A stretch of DNA of 14,851 nucleotides, from contig CAZRFK010000048.1 in assembly GCA_964599275.1 (NCBI GenBank), forward strand, positions 1-14,851. Reading direction: 5' to 3'. The DNA is from PUMD01 sp964599275. GTDB taxonomy: Bacteria; Bacillota; Sulfobacillia; SLMV01. The notes below the pieces were generated by a model. The model was not told the DNA's origin. It worked only from the letters and a program-made list of their open reading frames with translations, and made no database searches. The translations under genes were made by a program, and so were the position numbers. Positions 7,249 to 14,502 of this stretch are shown here, piece by piece (position 1 is the first letter of the stretch; the number at the start of each line of letters is the position of its first letter).

Positions 7249-10200
7249 TATCTTTCACCCCCGCCAGTTCCAACCCTGCGTTGGTCGCCCTCATCTTCTT
7301 CACCAGTGTCAAGATCGATGTCCTGGGCCAGGCCTTCCACATCTGTTTCTTCCTCATCTGATTCTTCCTCGGCAGCCTGCTCTTCTGCCAATACCTCAAC
7401 ATTCAGCCCCAGGCTCTGCATCTCTTTAACCAACACTTTGAAGGATTCAGGAACGCTTGGTTCAGGAATATTGTCTCCTTTGACAATCGACTCGTAGGTA
7501 CGAACCCTTCCAACAGTGTCATCAGACTTAACCGTAAGCATCTCCTGCAATGTATAAGCTGCTCCATAAGCCTCCAGCGCCCAGACTTCCATCTCACCGA
7601 ATCTCTGTCCGCCCATCTGGGCCTTTCCACCCAGCGGCTGCTGAGTAACCAGCGAATAAGGACCTGTAGAGCGAGCGTGAATTTTATCGTCTACCAGGTG
7701 ATGCAGTTTCAACATGTAAATGTATCCCACAGTCACCGGATTATCAAAGGTATCTCCAGTTCGTCCATCGCGCAGTTCAACCTTACCCGATTCGGGGAGT
7801 CCAGATTTATTCAAAGCTTCCATAATGTCTTCCTCAGTGGCTCCATCGAATACAGGTGTAGCTATCTTCCAACCCAGTTCCTTGGCAGCCCATCCCAGGT
7901 GTGTCTCCAGAATCTGACCGATATTCATCCTGGACGGAACTCCCATCGGATTAAGCACAATATCCACCGGGGTTCCATCGGGCATATACGGCATATCTTC
8001 TTCAGGAAGGACTTTTGCAATAACTCCTTTGTTTCCATGCCGTCCTGCCATCTTGTCTCCCTCAGAAAGTTTGCGTTTCTCAGCCACGTAGACACGCACG
8101 AGGCGGTTTACGCCAGGCGACAGATCATCGCCATCGTGACGGGAGAACTCTTTGACATCAACCACTATTCCGCTTTCACCGTGCGGTACCTTGAGAGAAG
8201 TGTCGCGTACTTCTCGCGCTTTTTCTCCAAAAATGGCCCTGAGGAGTCTCTCCTCCGCGGTCAATTCCGTCTCGCCCTTGGGAGTAACCTTACCTACCAG
8301 AATGTCACCGGCACGCACCTCTGCACCGACCCGGATAACTCCTGTCTCATCAAGGTCACTAAGGACGTCCTCGCCCACGTTTGGGATGTCGCGAGTAATT
8401 TCTTCGGGACCCAATTTGGTATCACGTGCTTCACACTCATGCTCCTCTATATGGATTGAGGTGTAAACATCATCTTTGACGAGACGCTCACTGACCAGAA
8501 TGGCATCCTCAAAGTTGTATCCTTCCCAAGACATGAAAGCTACGAGGATGTTCCGTCCAACACCCAGTTCACCATTTTGAGTTGAGGGACCGTCAGCCAG
8601 AACCTCTCCTTTTTCTACCTTGTTCCCCTTGCGAACGCGAACTTTTTGATTGAAGCAGGTTCCCTGGTTGGATCGTTCGAATTTCTGCAGCTTGTGAGTC
8701 TTTTTCTCTACACCATCTTCTTTTTCATATCTAACAGCAATTTCATTAGCTGTGGCTCTCTCAACCACACCATCGGCCTCAGCCACAGTTACAACTCCGG
8801 AGTCTGCCGCAACTCGCTTTTCAATGCCAGTGCCCACCAGTGGTGACTCAGGTTCAACAACGGGCACTGCCTGACGCTGCATATTTGCCCCCATGAGAGC
8901 ACGACTGGGATCATCCGTCTCTAAGAATGGAATTAATGCTGTGGCTACACTGACCACCTGTTTGGGAGAAACATCAATATAGTCAACTTCATCACGGGGA
9001 ATCTGTCTTACATCTCCTCCGTAACGAACAGTGACCCTTTCGGATAACATATTATTCTCATCGGTTTTCGAGTTAGCCTGAGCTACTACGGATTCATCCT
9101 CTTGATCAGCCGTGAGATAGACCACTTCATCAGTTACCTTACCTTCAACAACCTTGCGGTAAGGAGTTTCCATAAATCCATAATCATTCACTCGCGCATA
9201 AGTACTCAGATTACTTATAACACCGATATTGGGCCCCTCAGGAGTTTCAATGGGACACATTCTTCCATAGTGAGAGTGGTGAACGTCCCTGACGTCAAAC
9301 CCTGCACGATCCCTGGTCAAACCACCGGGTCCCAGGGCACTGAGACGACGTTTATGAGTAACCTCAGACAATGGATTGGTCTGATCCATAAACTGAGAAA
9401 GCTGACTCGATCCGAAAAATTCCTTGATAGCAGCCACCACTGGTCTGATGTTAACCAGATCCTGCGGTGTTGCTACGTCAGCATCCTGGATTGTCATGCG
9501 TTCACGAATAACACGCTCCATACGTACGAGCCCGGTACGAAACTGATTTTGAAGCAGCTCACCTACAGTTCTCAGACGGCGATTACCGAGATGATCCTGG
9601 TCATCCACAAAACCTATATCGCTGTAAAGAGTAACCAGGTAATTAAGAGCGGCCAGCACATCATCAACTACCAGGCTGCGCTGGTCTGCTTCAGGCTGAC
9701 CATTACCGTATACGACAACTGGATATCCTTCATCGTCCTCCACAACCACTCGCTGAACCCCTGCACCAGAAATATCCCTGGCTCGGCGTCGCTCAACTTT
9801 TTCACCAGCCCGAACCATCACTTCACCCGTCTCAGGATGAACTATTTTTTCCACAGCAGTACGATTGGCAATACGATGGGTTATATCCATTTTTCGATTT
9901 AGCTTGTACCGCCCAACAGGAGCCAAGTCATATCGGTCGGAGTCAAATAACATATCATCCAAGAGCTCACGAGCATTTTGCTCAGTAGGCGGTTCACCTG
10001 GTCGTAATCTCTTATATATTTCTATCAGTGCCTCTTCTTCGGTTTCAGTATCATCTTTCTCAAGGGTGGTGTGCACAACTTCGGTGTCACCCAATATGTC
10101 CTTTATAGCCTCATCGCTGGCATAACCTAGTGCTCTGACCAAGACAGTGATTGGAAGCTTACGGTTGCGATCAATTCGCACCCGCAGAACCTTAGCAGCA

Positions 10201-10718
10201 GTACAGTCCATTTCCAGCCAGGCACCACGGTTAGGGATGAATTTTGCAGTATACTTCTCACGACCCGCATTATCAATTTCATGGAAGTAATAAACTCCAG
10301 GCGAGCGTATTAGCTGACTGACAACCACTCGTTCTGCACCATTAATGACAAAGGTACCTCGGTCTGTCATCTGCGGTAGATCGCCCATAAATACTACCTG
10401 TTCTTTAAGTTCCTTTGTATCTTTGTTAATCAGTCTGGCCCGTACACGCAGCGGAGCCGCGTAACTAACATCCCTCTCCTTGCATTCCTTTACATTATAT
10501 TTCGGTTCATCAAGGCTGTATTCGCCAAATTGAAGCACCAAATTACCGGTGAAGTCTTCCACCGGCGAAATGTCGTCGAGTATTTCTCTCAGACCCTCGT
10601 TCAAAAACCAATTGTACGATTTTCGCTGGATCTCAATAAGATCCGGCATATCCATGGGTTCGTCTATTTGAGAATAGGATAATCTCTTATGCCCATCGAC
10701 CTGATGCGGATAGGCCAT
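7248..10718 (-). CDS. rpoB: DNA-directed RNA polymerase subunit beta
   Basis: Beta forms the other half of the polymerase cleft and the rifampicin pocket. The 1156-residue product is of normal firmicute size. The rifampicin region GSSQLSQFMDQTNPLSEVTH runs 436-455; Gln442, Asp445, His455, Arg458 and Ser460 (E. coli 513, 516, 526, 529, 531) are all the sensitive residues. The catalytic-face motif GDKMAGRHGNKG is at 887-898. The C terminus ends in a strongly acidic tail (19 of 35 residues at 1112-1146 are Glu or Asp), a feature also seen in other firmicute beta subunits. The ATG has GAGAGGGAGTG 8 bases upstream. It follows rplL after 343 bases holding a terminator and candidate promoters; no rsmC/ybxB-like gene stands between, unlike Bacillus. 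Confidence 0.98.
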   Translation of the reverse strand: MAYPHQVDGHKRLSYSQIDEPMDMPDLIEIQRKSYNWFLNEGLREILDDISPVEDFTGNLVLQFGEYSLDEPKYNVKECKERDVSYAAPLRVRARLINKDTKELKEQVVFMGDLPQMTDRGTFVINGAERVVVSQLIRSPGVYYFHEIDNAGREKYTAKFIPNRGAWLEMDCTAAKVLRVRIDRNRKLPITVLVRALGYASDEAIKDILGDTEVVHTTLEKDDTETEEEALIEIYKRLRPGEPPTEQNARELLDDMLFDSDRYDLAPVGRYKLNRKMDITHRIANRTAVEKIVHPETGEVMVRAGEKVERRRARDISGAGVQRVVVEDDEGYPVVVYGNGQPEADQRSLVVDDVLAALNYLVTLYSDIGFVDDQDHLGNRRLRTVGELLQNQFRTGLVRMERVIRERMTIQDADVATPQDLVNIRPVVAAIKEFFGSSQLSQFMDQTNPLSEVTHKRRLSALGPGGLTRDRAGFDVRDVHHSHYGRMCPIETPEGPNIGVISNLSTYARVNDYGFMETPYRKVVEGKVTDEVVYLTADQEDESVVAQANSKTDENNMLSERVTVRYGGDVRQIPRDEVDYIDVSPKQVVSVATALIPFLETDDPSRALMGANMQRQAVPVVEPESPLVGTGIEKRVAADSGVVTVAEADGVVERATANEIAVRYEKEDGVEKKTHKLQKFERSNQGTCFNQKVRVRKGNKVEKGEVLADGPSTQNGELGVGRNILVAFMSWEGYNFEDAILVSERLVKDDVYTSIHIEEHECEARDTKLGPEEITRDIPNVGEDVLSDLDETGVIRVGAEVRAGDILVGKVTPKGETELTAEERLLRAIFGEKAREVRDTSLKVPHGESGIVVDVKEFSRHDGDDLSPGVNRLVRVYVAEKRKLSEGDKMAGRHGNKGVIAKVLPEEDMPYMPDGTPVDIVLNPMGVPSRMNIGQILETHLGWAAKELGWKIATPVFDGATEEDIMEALNKSGLPESGKVELRDGRTGDTFDNPVTVGYIYMLKLHHLVDDKIHARSTGPYSLVTQQPLGGKAQMGGQRFGEMEVWALEAYGAAYTLQEMLTVKSDDTVGRVRTYESIVKGDNIPEPSVPESFKVLVKEMQSLGLNVEVLAEEQAAEEESDEEETDVEGLAQDIDLDTGEEDEGDQRRVGTGGGER

Positions 10719-10737
10719 GCAGTTTTCACTCCCTCTC

Positions 10738-10797
10738 GGCTAGGTTACCGGGGGGCATCTAAGAGCAAAAGGTGCTCATCGGACCCTCTTTAGCCCC
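10738..10797 (-). promoter_or_regulatory. Candidate structured 5' leader of rpoB
   Basis: Just upstream of the rpoB ribosome-binding site the transcript can fold in two competing ways. GGGGC (10793-10797) can pair with GCCCC (10752-10756), enclosing a small hairpin GAGCA/TGCTC (10763-10777). Alternatively GGCTA at 10791-10795 can pair with TAGCC at 10738-10742. I recognise no known riboswitch or ribosomal-protein leader. A 27-codon reading frame crosses the region but lacks a ribosome-binding site. Function is inference. Confidence 0.35.
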
Positions 10798-10928
10798 ATG
10801 TACACCGACATAGCTCACGTTGATTGTTCTATTCCTTTTCACGTATTAAGTTTTACCGATAACTACCAAATTTATACCTAGCCCACTAAATGAACATCGA
10901 CATGCTCAAACAGTAACAGCAATAGAAT

Positions 10929-10963
10929 AGGTTACTATAACGATTATAACAAGTCAAGTACAA
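10929..10963 (-). promoter_or_regulatory. Candidate promoter(s) for rpoBC
   Basis: The minus strand of the rplL-rpoB gap has two overlapping arrangements: TTGACT (10952-10957), 17 bases, TAACCT (10929-10934); and TTGTAC (10958-10963), 18 bases, TATAGT (10934-10939). Either would give a message starting near 10925 with a leader of about 200 bases. A further TATAAA at 10871-10876 lacks a good -35 box. Placement after the rplL terminator fits independent rpoBC transcription. Consensus match only. Confidence 0.45.
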
Positions 10964-11001
10964 GGGACATATTCGTGGAGGTTAATGAGGAATAACTAAA
11001 T

Positions 11002-11044
11002 AAAAATGGCTGCGGAAGAGCTTCATGTGCTCTCCCGCCTCCAT
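11002..11044 (-). terminator. Terminator after rplL
   Basis: Minus-strand arms of 16 bases (11029-11044 and 11006-11021) pair except for two adjacent mismatches and one G-U, around a 7-base loop, and are followed by TTTTT (11002-11006) and more T-rich sequence. It lies 17 bases past the rplL stop. The mismatches suggest partial read-through, which would lower rpoBC output relative to L10-L12, as is known for the rplL-rpoB attenuator of E. coli. Confidence 0.75.
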
Positions 11045-11061
11045 CTTTAATAGTGTTGATA

Positions 11062-11457
11062 TCAGCGCACCTCAACCGCAGCACCGGCTTCTTCAAGCTG
11101 TCGCTTAATATCTTCAGCTTCATCCTGGCTGAGCCCTTCCTTGATGGGACTGGGCTCCTCTGCTGCCTGATCAACAACACCTTTAGCCTCTTTAAGACCC
11201 AGGCCAGTGACCTCCCTGACAACCTTGATGACGGGAATCTTCTTCTGACCAATTTCGGTCATAACTACGTCAAACTCTGTCTGTTCTTCTTCTGCCTGAT
11301 CTGCATCACCTTCAGCTGCCCCAGCAGCAGGTGCTACCGCGGCAGGTGCAGCTGCAGAAACTCCAAACTCCTCTTCAAAAGCTGACACCAATTCTGCAAG
11401 CTCAGTAACCTTCATATCTCGAACAATTTCCAAAACTTCTTCCACTTTAGTAGCCAT
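11062..11457 (-). CDS. rplL: 50S ribosomal protein L7/L12
   Basis: L12 is the multicopy stalk protein that recruits EF-Tu, EF-G, IF2 and RF3 and stimulates their GTPase activity. The 131-residue product has an N-terminal dimerisation helix pair (about 1-33), an Ala/Pro hinge (34-50) continued by an acidic stretch (51-63), and the factor-binding C-terminal domain with IKVVREVTGLGLKEAK at 77-92. It is slightly longer than the usual 120-125 residues, the excess being in the acidic hinge. A GTG three codons upstream is in frame, but the ATG chosen has AGGGAG 8 bases away and matches the family start. It lies 47 bases after rplJ, its partner on the ribosome, and is followed by a terminator. Confidence 0.96.
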   Translation of the reverse strand: MATKVEEVLEIVRDMKVTELAELVSAFEEEFGVSAAAPAAVAPAAGAAEGDADQAEEEQTEFDVVMTEIGQKKIPVIKVVREVTGLGLKEAKGVVDQAAEEPSPIKEGLSQDEAEDIKRQLEEAGAAVEVR

Positions 11458-11504
11458 TAATTTCACTCCCTAAACTCAGTTGATCATCCAATCAAAACAA
11501 GTAA

Positions 11505-12023
11505 TCAGGCGCTCTTTTTATCCTGCAATTCTGAAACCGCATAAGCCAGATCCCGCATTGGAGCCTGCATAACTGTAGCAATTCTGCGCATTGGCGCCTG
11601 GAAGCAACCTACCACCTGAGCCAAAAGCACCTCGCGAGAAGGCAGATCTGCCAGGCGTTCTACCTCTTTTGTTTCTACTCTGATCCCTTCCAGGACTCCA
11701 CCTTTAATCTCCAGTACACCAAATTCCTCAGAGAATTCTTTTATCTCATGAGCAGGGGCTACCGGATCATCATAGGATATAGCCAAAGCGGTCTGACCGA
11801 CCAGCAAATCTTCCAACTCGGAGACTCCTGCGTTCTCTGCTGCTAGCTCCAGCAGTGTGTTCTTGGCTACCCGAAACTCCACTTCTGCTTCACGACAGCG
11901 ACTACGAAGTTCCTCGGCTTTTTCCACATCAAGTCCTGCGAAATCGACCAGCACAATCGAACTGGCTTCGGCCAATTTCCCCGTCAAAACTTCAACTTCT
12001 TCGACTTTCTCCGGTCTGACCAT
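11505..12023 (-). CDS. rplJ: 50S ribosomal protein L10
   Basis: L10 anchors the L12 dimers to 23S rRNA at the GTPase-associated centre, and L10-L12 complexes repress their own synthesis by binding the leader. The 172-residue product has the L10 N-terminal RNA-binding domain (VRPEKVEEVE start, FRVAKNTLLELA near 50-61, GQTALAISYDDP near 75-86) and a C-terminal helix near 140-168 expected to bind L12. The ATG has GGAGGTGA about 9-10 bases upstream. It follows rplA after a 262-base gap holding an L10-type leader and intrinsic terminator, and precedes rplL, so output of both is probably set by attenuation. Confidence 0.96.
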   Translation of the reverse strand: MVRPEKVEEVEVLTGKLAEASSIVLVDFAGLDVEKAEELRSRCREAEVEFRVAKNTLLELAAENAGVSELEDLLVGQTALAISYDDPVAPAHEIKEFSEEFGVLEIKGGVLEGIRVETKEVERLADLPSREVLLAQVVGCFQAPMRRIATVMQAPMRDLAYAVSELQDKKSA

Positions 12024-12040
12024 TTAGCAACCTCACCTCC

Positions 12041-12060
12041 ACCCATGGAGTTCCATGGGT
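12041..12060 (-). promoter_or_regulatory. Hairpin abutting the rplJ ribosome-binding site
   Basis: ACCCATGG and CCATGGGT form a perfect 8-base stem with a 4-base loop (a ninth pair is possible if the loop shrinks). The stem ends exactly where GGAGGTG, the rplJ Shine-Dalgarno, begins. It is placed between the leader terminator and the start codon, so it could influence ribosome access. Seen in sequence; effect unknown. Confidence 0.55.
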
Positions 12061-12082
12061 AAACCCCACCCCTTATGCATTT

Positions 12083-12107
12083 AAAAACCCGCTGCCAAAG
12101 CAGCGGG
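12083..12107 (-). terminator. Intrinsic terminator in the L10 leader
   Basis: A perfect 8-base stem CCCGCTGC/GCAGCGGG (12100-12107 and 12088-12095 on the minus strand) with loop TTTG is followed by TTTTT (12083-12087). It lies in the rplJ leader, 60 bases before the start codon, and is the expected off-switch of an L10 leader attenuator. Confidence 0.88.
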
Positions 12108-12224
12108 CACCGACATTAAAAGACTGAAATTCAATGTCTATTCATTAGCCAGCTGCCTCGGTAGGCGATCGACAATCAGCCGATCATTATACCCTCCGGC
12201 ACCTACTGTCTAGGGCAAGGGCTC
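12083..12224 (-). ncRNA. Ribosomal protein L10 leader (cis-regulatory RNA)
   Basis: The 5' leader of rplJ carries the conserved features of the Firmicutes L10 leader: GACAGTAGGT (12201-12210) and, after a variable arm, the complementary CCTACCGAGG (12156-12165). A second stem, GACATTGAA with TTTAATGTC, then leads straight into the intrinsic terminator. In Bacillus this RNA binds the L10-L12 complex, and the choice between terminator and anti-terminator sets rplJL expression. Recognised by motif and position; a covariance search was not possible here. Confidence 0.82.
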
Positions 12225-12254
12225 TAATTATTCCCTTTTCATTTACCAAATCAA

Positions 12255-12283
12255 ATTATACACAATTTATAAATCTTTAAAAA
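12255..12283 (-). promoter_or_regulatory. Candidate promoter for rplJL
   Basis: A perfect TATAAT (12255-12260, minus strand) lies just past the rplA stop, with a weak TTTTTA (12278-12283) 17 bases upstream. A start near 12248 would place the whole L10 leader at the 5' end of the message. The -35 box is poor, so this rests mainly on the -10 box and position. Confidence 0.5.
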
Positions 12284-12285
12284 GC

Positions 12286-12987
12286 TCACATCGTAGGAAG
12301 TACATCTGACGGTTCGACTTTTACTCCAGGGCCCATGGTGCTGGCCAAGGTAACTCCAAGAACATATCTTCCGGAAGCTCCGGAAGGACGATTTCGAACC
12401 AGTTCCTCGACAAGCGCTTTGACATTATCCGCCAGCTGCTCTTCTGTAAACGTAATGTTTCCGACAGCTACGTGGATATTCCCCTCTCTGTCAGTTCGGT
12501 ACTCAACTTTACCGGCCTTTATTTCTTCAATTGCTGAGCCAATATCAACAGAGACAGTTCCCGACTTGGGGTTGGGCATTAATCCTCTCGGACCAAGTAT
12601 TCTCCCCAGGGGTCCGACCACAGACATCATGTCCGGGGTAGCAACTGCAACATCAAATTCCAGCCAACCATCCTCAATTTTCTCAGCCAATTCTTCTCCG
12701 CCCACAAAGTCAGCACCTGCTTCTTCAGCTGCCCGGGCACCATCGCCCTGTGCAAACGCCAACACAATTACTTCCTGGCCGGTACCGTGGGGAAGTACCA
12801 TTGCTCCCCGAACAATTTCATCCGCATGGCGGGGATCTACTCCCAGCAGCACATGGCATTCCACTGTCTCTTCAAAATTGGCATAAGAGACGTCCTTGAC
12901 CAGCTGAACTGCTTCGTCTACAGGATACTCTTCATCACGGTTTACTTTTTCTCGAGCTTCCAGATAAGCCCGTCCTCTTTTAGGCAT
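12286..12987 (-). CDS. rplA: 50S ribosomal protein L1
   Basis: L1 forms the mobile stalk that guides deacylated tRNA out of the E site; in many bacteria it also represses the rplK-rplA message. The 233-residue length is normal. It starts MPKRGRAYLEAREKV and contains the L1 signature GRILGPRGLMPNPKSGTV (128-145), followed by KAGKVEYRTDREGNIHVAVG (158-177). The ATG is preceded by GAGGAGG with 7 bases between. It lies 56 bases after rplK, the usual partner. Nothing in the short gap clearly matches an L1 binding site. Confidence 0.97.
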   Translation of the reverse strand: MPKRGRAYLEAREKVNRDEEYPVDEAVQLVKDVSYANFEETVECHVLLGVDPRHADEIVRGAMVLPHGTGQEVIVLAFAQGDGARAAEEAGADFVGGEELAEKIEDGWLEFDVAVATPDMMSVVGPLGRILGPRGLMPNPKSGTVSVDIGSAIEEIKAGKVEYRTDREGNIHVAVGNITFTEEQLADNVKALVEELVRNRPSGASGRYVLGVTLASTMGPGVKVEPSDVLPTM

Positions 12988-13043
12988 TACAAATCCTCCT
13001 CATGTGGTGCAACCGGACAGTACATCATCCTCCCACTGTGCTC

Positions 13044-13478
13044 TCAGTCTTCTTCTTCCACCATGATCCCCATGCTGCGGGCAGTTCCCGCTATTATGCG
13101 CATGGCTGCCTCCATTGAGGCTGCATTTAGATCCTTCATTTTCATCTCGGCAATTTCTCGAAGTTGGTCTTTATTAACTGTTCCTGCAACTTCTTCCAAG
13201 GAATTCCCAGCTGCGGTTTCGATTCCCGCGGCCTGCTTCAACAGAACAGAAGCAGGCGGTGTTTTGGTTTCAAAGCTGAATGACCTGTCAGCGTATACCT
13301 CAATTTCTACAGGTATCAGCACACCGTCCTGTTCATCCGCCGTGCGGGCGTTAAATTCCTTGACAAAGGACATGATATCAATACCATGCTGACCCAGTGC
13401 CGGACCTACGGGCGGAGCGGGACTGGCCTGACCAGCCGGAATTTGCAATTTTATCTTAGATGAAACCTGCTTAGCCAA
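13044..13478 (-). CDS. rplK: 50S ribosomal protein L11 (TTG start)
   Basis: L11 binds the 23S rRNA GTPase-associated centre with L10 and is the thiostrepton site; it is also needed for the RelA stringent response where RelA is present. The 144-residue protein shows KLQIPAGQASPAPPVGPALG at 10-29, with the prolines of the N-terminal domain, and a C-terminal RNA-binding domain with KMKDLNAASMEAAMRIIAGT near 113-132. The codon at the family start position is TTG, with GGGAGGT 6 bases upstream and the standard MAKxV N terminus; no ATG or GTG fits. It is 28 bases after nusG and 56 before rplA. Confidence 0.95.
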   Translation of the reverse strand: MAKQVSSKIKLQIPAGQASPAPPVGPALGQHGIDIMSFVKEFNARTADEQDGVLIPVEIEVYADRSFSFETKTPPASVLLKQAAGIETAAGNSLEEVAGTVNKDQLREIAEMKMKDLNAASMEAAMRIIAGTARSMGIMVEEED

Positions 13479-13506
13479 CCCGTGACCTCCCTTCCTTCAC
13501 AACTAC

Positions 13507-14109
13507 CTACATCTTTTCAAGCTGTGTAAAATCAAGCTCAACGGGTGTGTCACGTCCAAACATATTTACTAGAACGTGAACTTTACCCTGTTTAGCATCA
13601 ATGTCGTCGACAACTCCCACAAAACCATCAAATGGCCCTGATGTAACCCGAACGTTTTCACCAACTTCAACGTCAATCTTGGGCATCGGCGCCTCTTCAT
13701 CCATGCGATTCTGAATCTGCTCAACCTCGGACGGTTCAAGAGGAACTGCAGTATCACCAGATGTAACAAAACCCGCGACCCCTGGTGTGTTTCGCACAGC
13801 ATGCCAGGACTCATCGGTCATTTCCATACGCACCAAGATGTAACCGGGAAATACACGTTCCTCGACAGTGGTTCGCTTACCGTCTTTTACTTCAATTTTT
13901 TCATCGGTGGGAATTAGAATCTCATGGATTAAATCATCCATATGCATAGATTCAATCCGCTTTTTGAGGCGTTCCTCTACTGTGCTCTCCTGTCCGGAAT
14001 AAACATGAATGACGTACCACTGTCCGAGGTCGTCATTGCGCCCAACAGAAGTTGATTCTTCTTTTTCTTCAACATTGTTTTCCCTTATTTCTTCCTCTTC
14101 AGCACTCAT
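13507..14109 (-). CDS. nusG: Transcription elongation/antitermination factor NusG
   Basis: NusG binds the RNA polymerase clamp, modulates pausing, and couples transcription to ribosomes or Rho. The 200-residue product has an NGN domain (WYVIHVYSGQE at 31-41; ERVFPGYILV at 84-93; NTPGVAGFVTS at 107-117) and a KOW domain (about 148-200, GENVRVTSGPFDGFVGVV at 150-167). It carries an extra N-terminal segment of about 28 residues, 11 of them Glu or Asp, not seen in typical 170-180 residue NusG. No other in-frame ATG, GTG or TTG start occurs before the NGN domain, and a stop lies 5 codons upstream, so the extension is probably real. The ribosome-binding site is weak (see leader hairpin). It follows secE by 40 bases. 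Confidence 0.95.
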   Translation of the reverse strand: MSAEEEEIRENNVEEKEESTSVGRNDDLGQWYVIHVYSGQESTVEERLKKRIESMHMDDLIHEILIPTDEKIEVKDGKRTTVEERVFPGYILVRMEMTDESWHAVRNTPGVAGFVTSGDTAVPLEPSEVEQIQNRMDEEAPMPKIDVEVGENVRVTSGPFDGFVGVVDDIDAKQGKVHVLVNMFGRDTPVELDFTQLEKM

Positions 14110-14113
14110 AAAG

Positions 14114-14149
14114 GAGGCCTTTTAAATTAAGAGGCCCCTCACCCCCCTC
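14114..14149 (-). promoter_or_regulatory. Unusual nusG leader with anti-Shine-Dalgarno-like hairpin
   Basis: Between secE and nusG the message has a G-rich, Shine-Dalgarno-like run (14135-14149) ending about 25 bases before the ATG, too far for direct use. GGGGCC (14133-14138) can pair with GGCCTC (14114-14119) over a 13-base loop. The ATG is directly preceded by CCTCCTTT, which resembles the 16S 3' end instead of its complement. Only AAAAGG, 8 bases upstream, can serve as a conventional site. Confidence 0.4.
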
Positions 14150-14344
14150 TTATCCGGCGATTATAAAGCGAATCCCACCGCCGAAAGCTGTATCGGCCAC
14201 AAAAAATACAACTGCAACTACACACGTGGCCAGCAAAACTACCATTGTATAGATGGTTGTTTCATTGGCATCCGGCCACACTACCTTGCGCAGCTCAGAA
14301 CGGACGTCCTTGAGAAACTGCCAGTATCTACTAATAACTCCCAC
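14150..14344 (-). CDS. secE: Preprotein translocase subunit SecE
   Basis: SecE is the clamp subunit of the SecYEG protein-conducting channel in the inner membrane. The product has the conserved amphipathic segment YWQFLKDVRSELRKVVWPD (7-25, with Trp-Pro) followed by one membrane helix (about 30-53), the single-span form of Gram-positive and most other bacteria. I chose the GTG start, giving 64 residues, because GAGGGG stands 9 bases upstream. The frame can extend to ATG at 14368 (72 residues), but that codon directly follows a stop and has no clear ribosome-binding site. It lies between tRNA-Trp and nusG, its standard location. Confidence 0.9.
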   Translation of the reverse strand: MGVISRYWQFLKDVRSELRKVVWPDANETTIYTMVVLLATCVVAVVFFVADTAFGGGIRFIIAG

Positions 14345-14393
14345 AACAGTCCACCCCTCGATCATCATCTAGGTTATCTCGCAAACAACATAA

Positions 14394-14470
14394 TGGCAGG
14401 CCCGGAGGGATTCGAACCCCCAACCCGCGGATTTGGAGTCCGCTGCTCTGCCAGTTCGAGCTACGGGCCT
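14394..14470 (-). tRNA. tRNA-Trp (anticodon CCA)
   Basis: The minus strand folds into a full cloverleaf: acceptor arms AGGCCCG/CGGGCCT, D stem GCTC/GAGC, anticodon stem GCGGA/TCCGC with loop CTCCAAA, T arm with TTCGAAT, discriminator G and an encoded CCA end (14394-14396). The anticodon CCA reads UGG, tryptophan. The G discriminator agrees with tRNA-Trp identity. Placement between rpmG and secE is common in Firmicutes and several other phyla, and implies processing from the same precursor. Confidence 0.97.
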
Positions 14471-14502
14471 GCATCAAAGTTTTCAGTCACCCTGTGCATG
14501 GT

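Noticed and set aside
7677..8459. Plus-strand open frame of 260 codons opposite rpoB
   Set aside because: Antisense shadow of the conserved beta C-terminal half, with no recognisable domain.
9102..9902. Plus-strand open frame of 266 codons opposite rpoB
   Set aside because: It lies wholly antisense to strongly conserved rpoB codons, shows no recognisable domain, and is composed like an out-of-frame shadow.
10762..10845. Short minus-strand reading frame (about 27 codons from a GTG) in the rpoB leader
   Set aside because: No Shine-Dalgarno sequence, no recognisable product, and it overlaps the foldable leader. A leader peptide is possible but unsupported.
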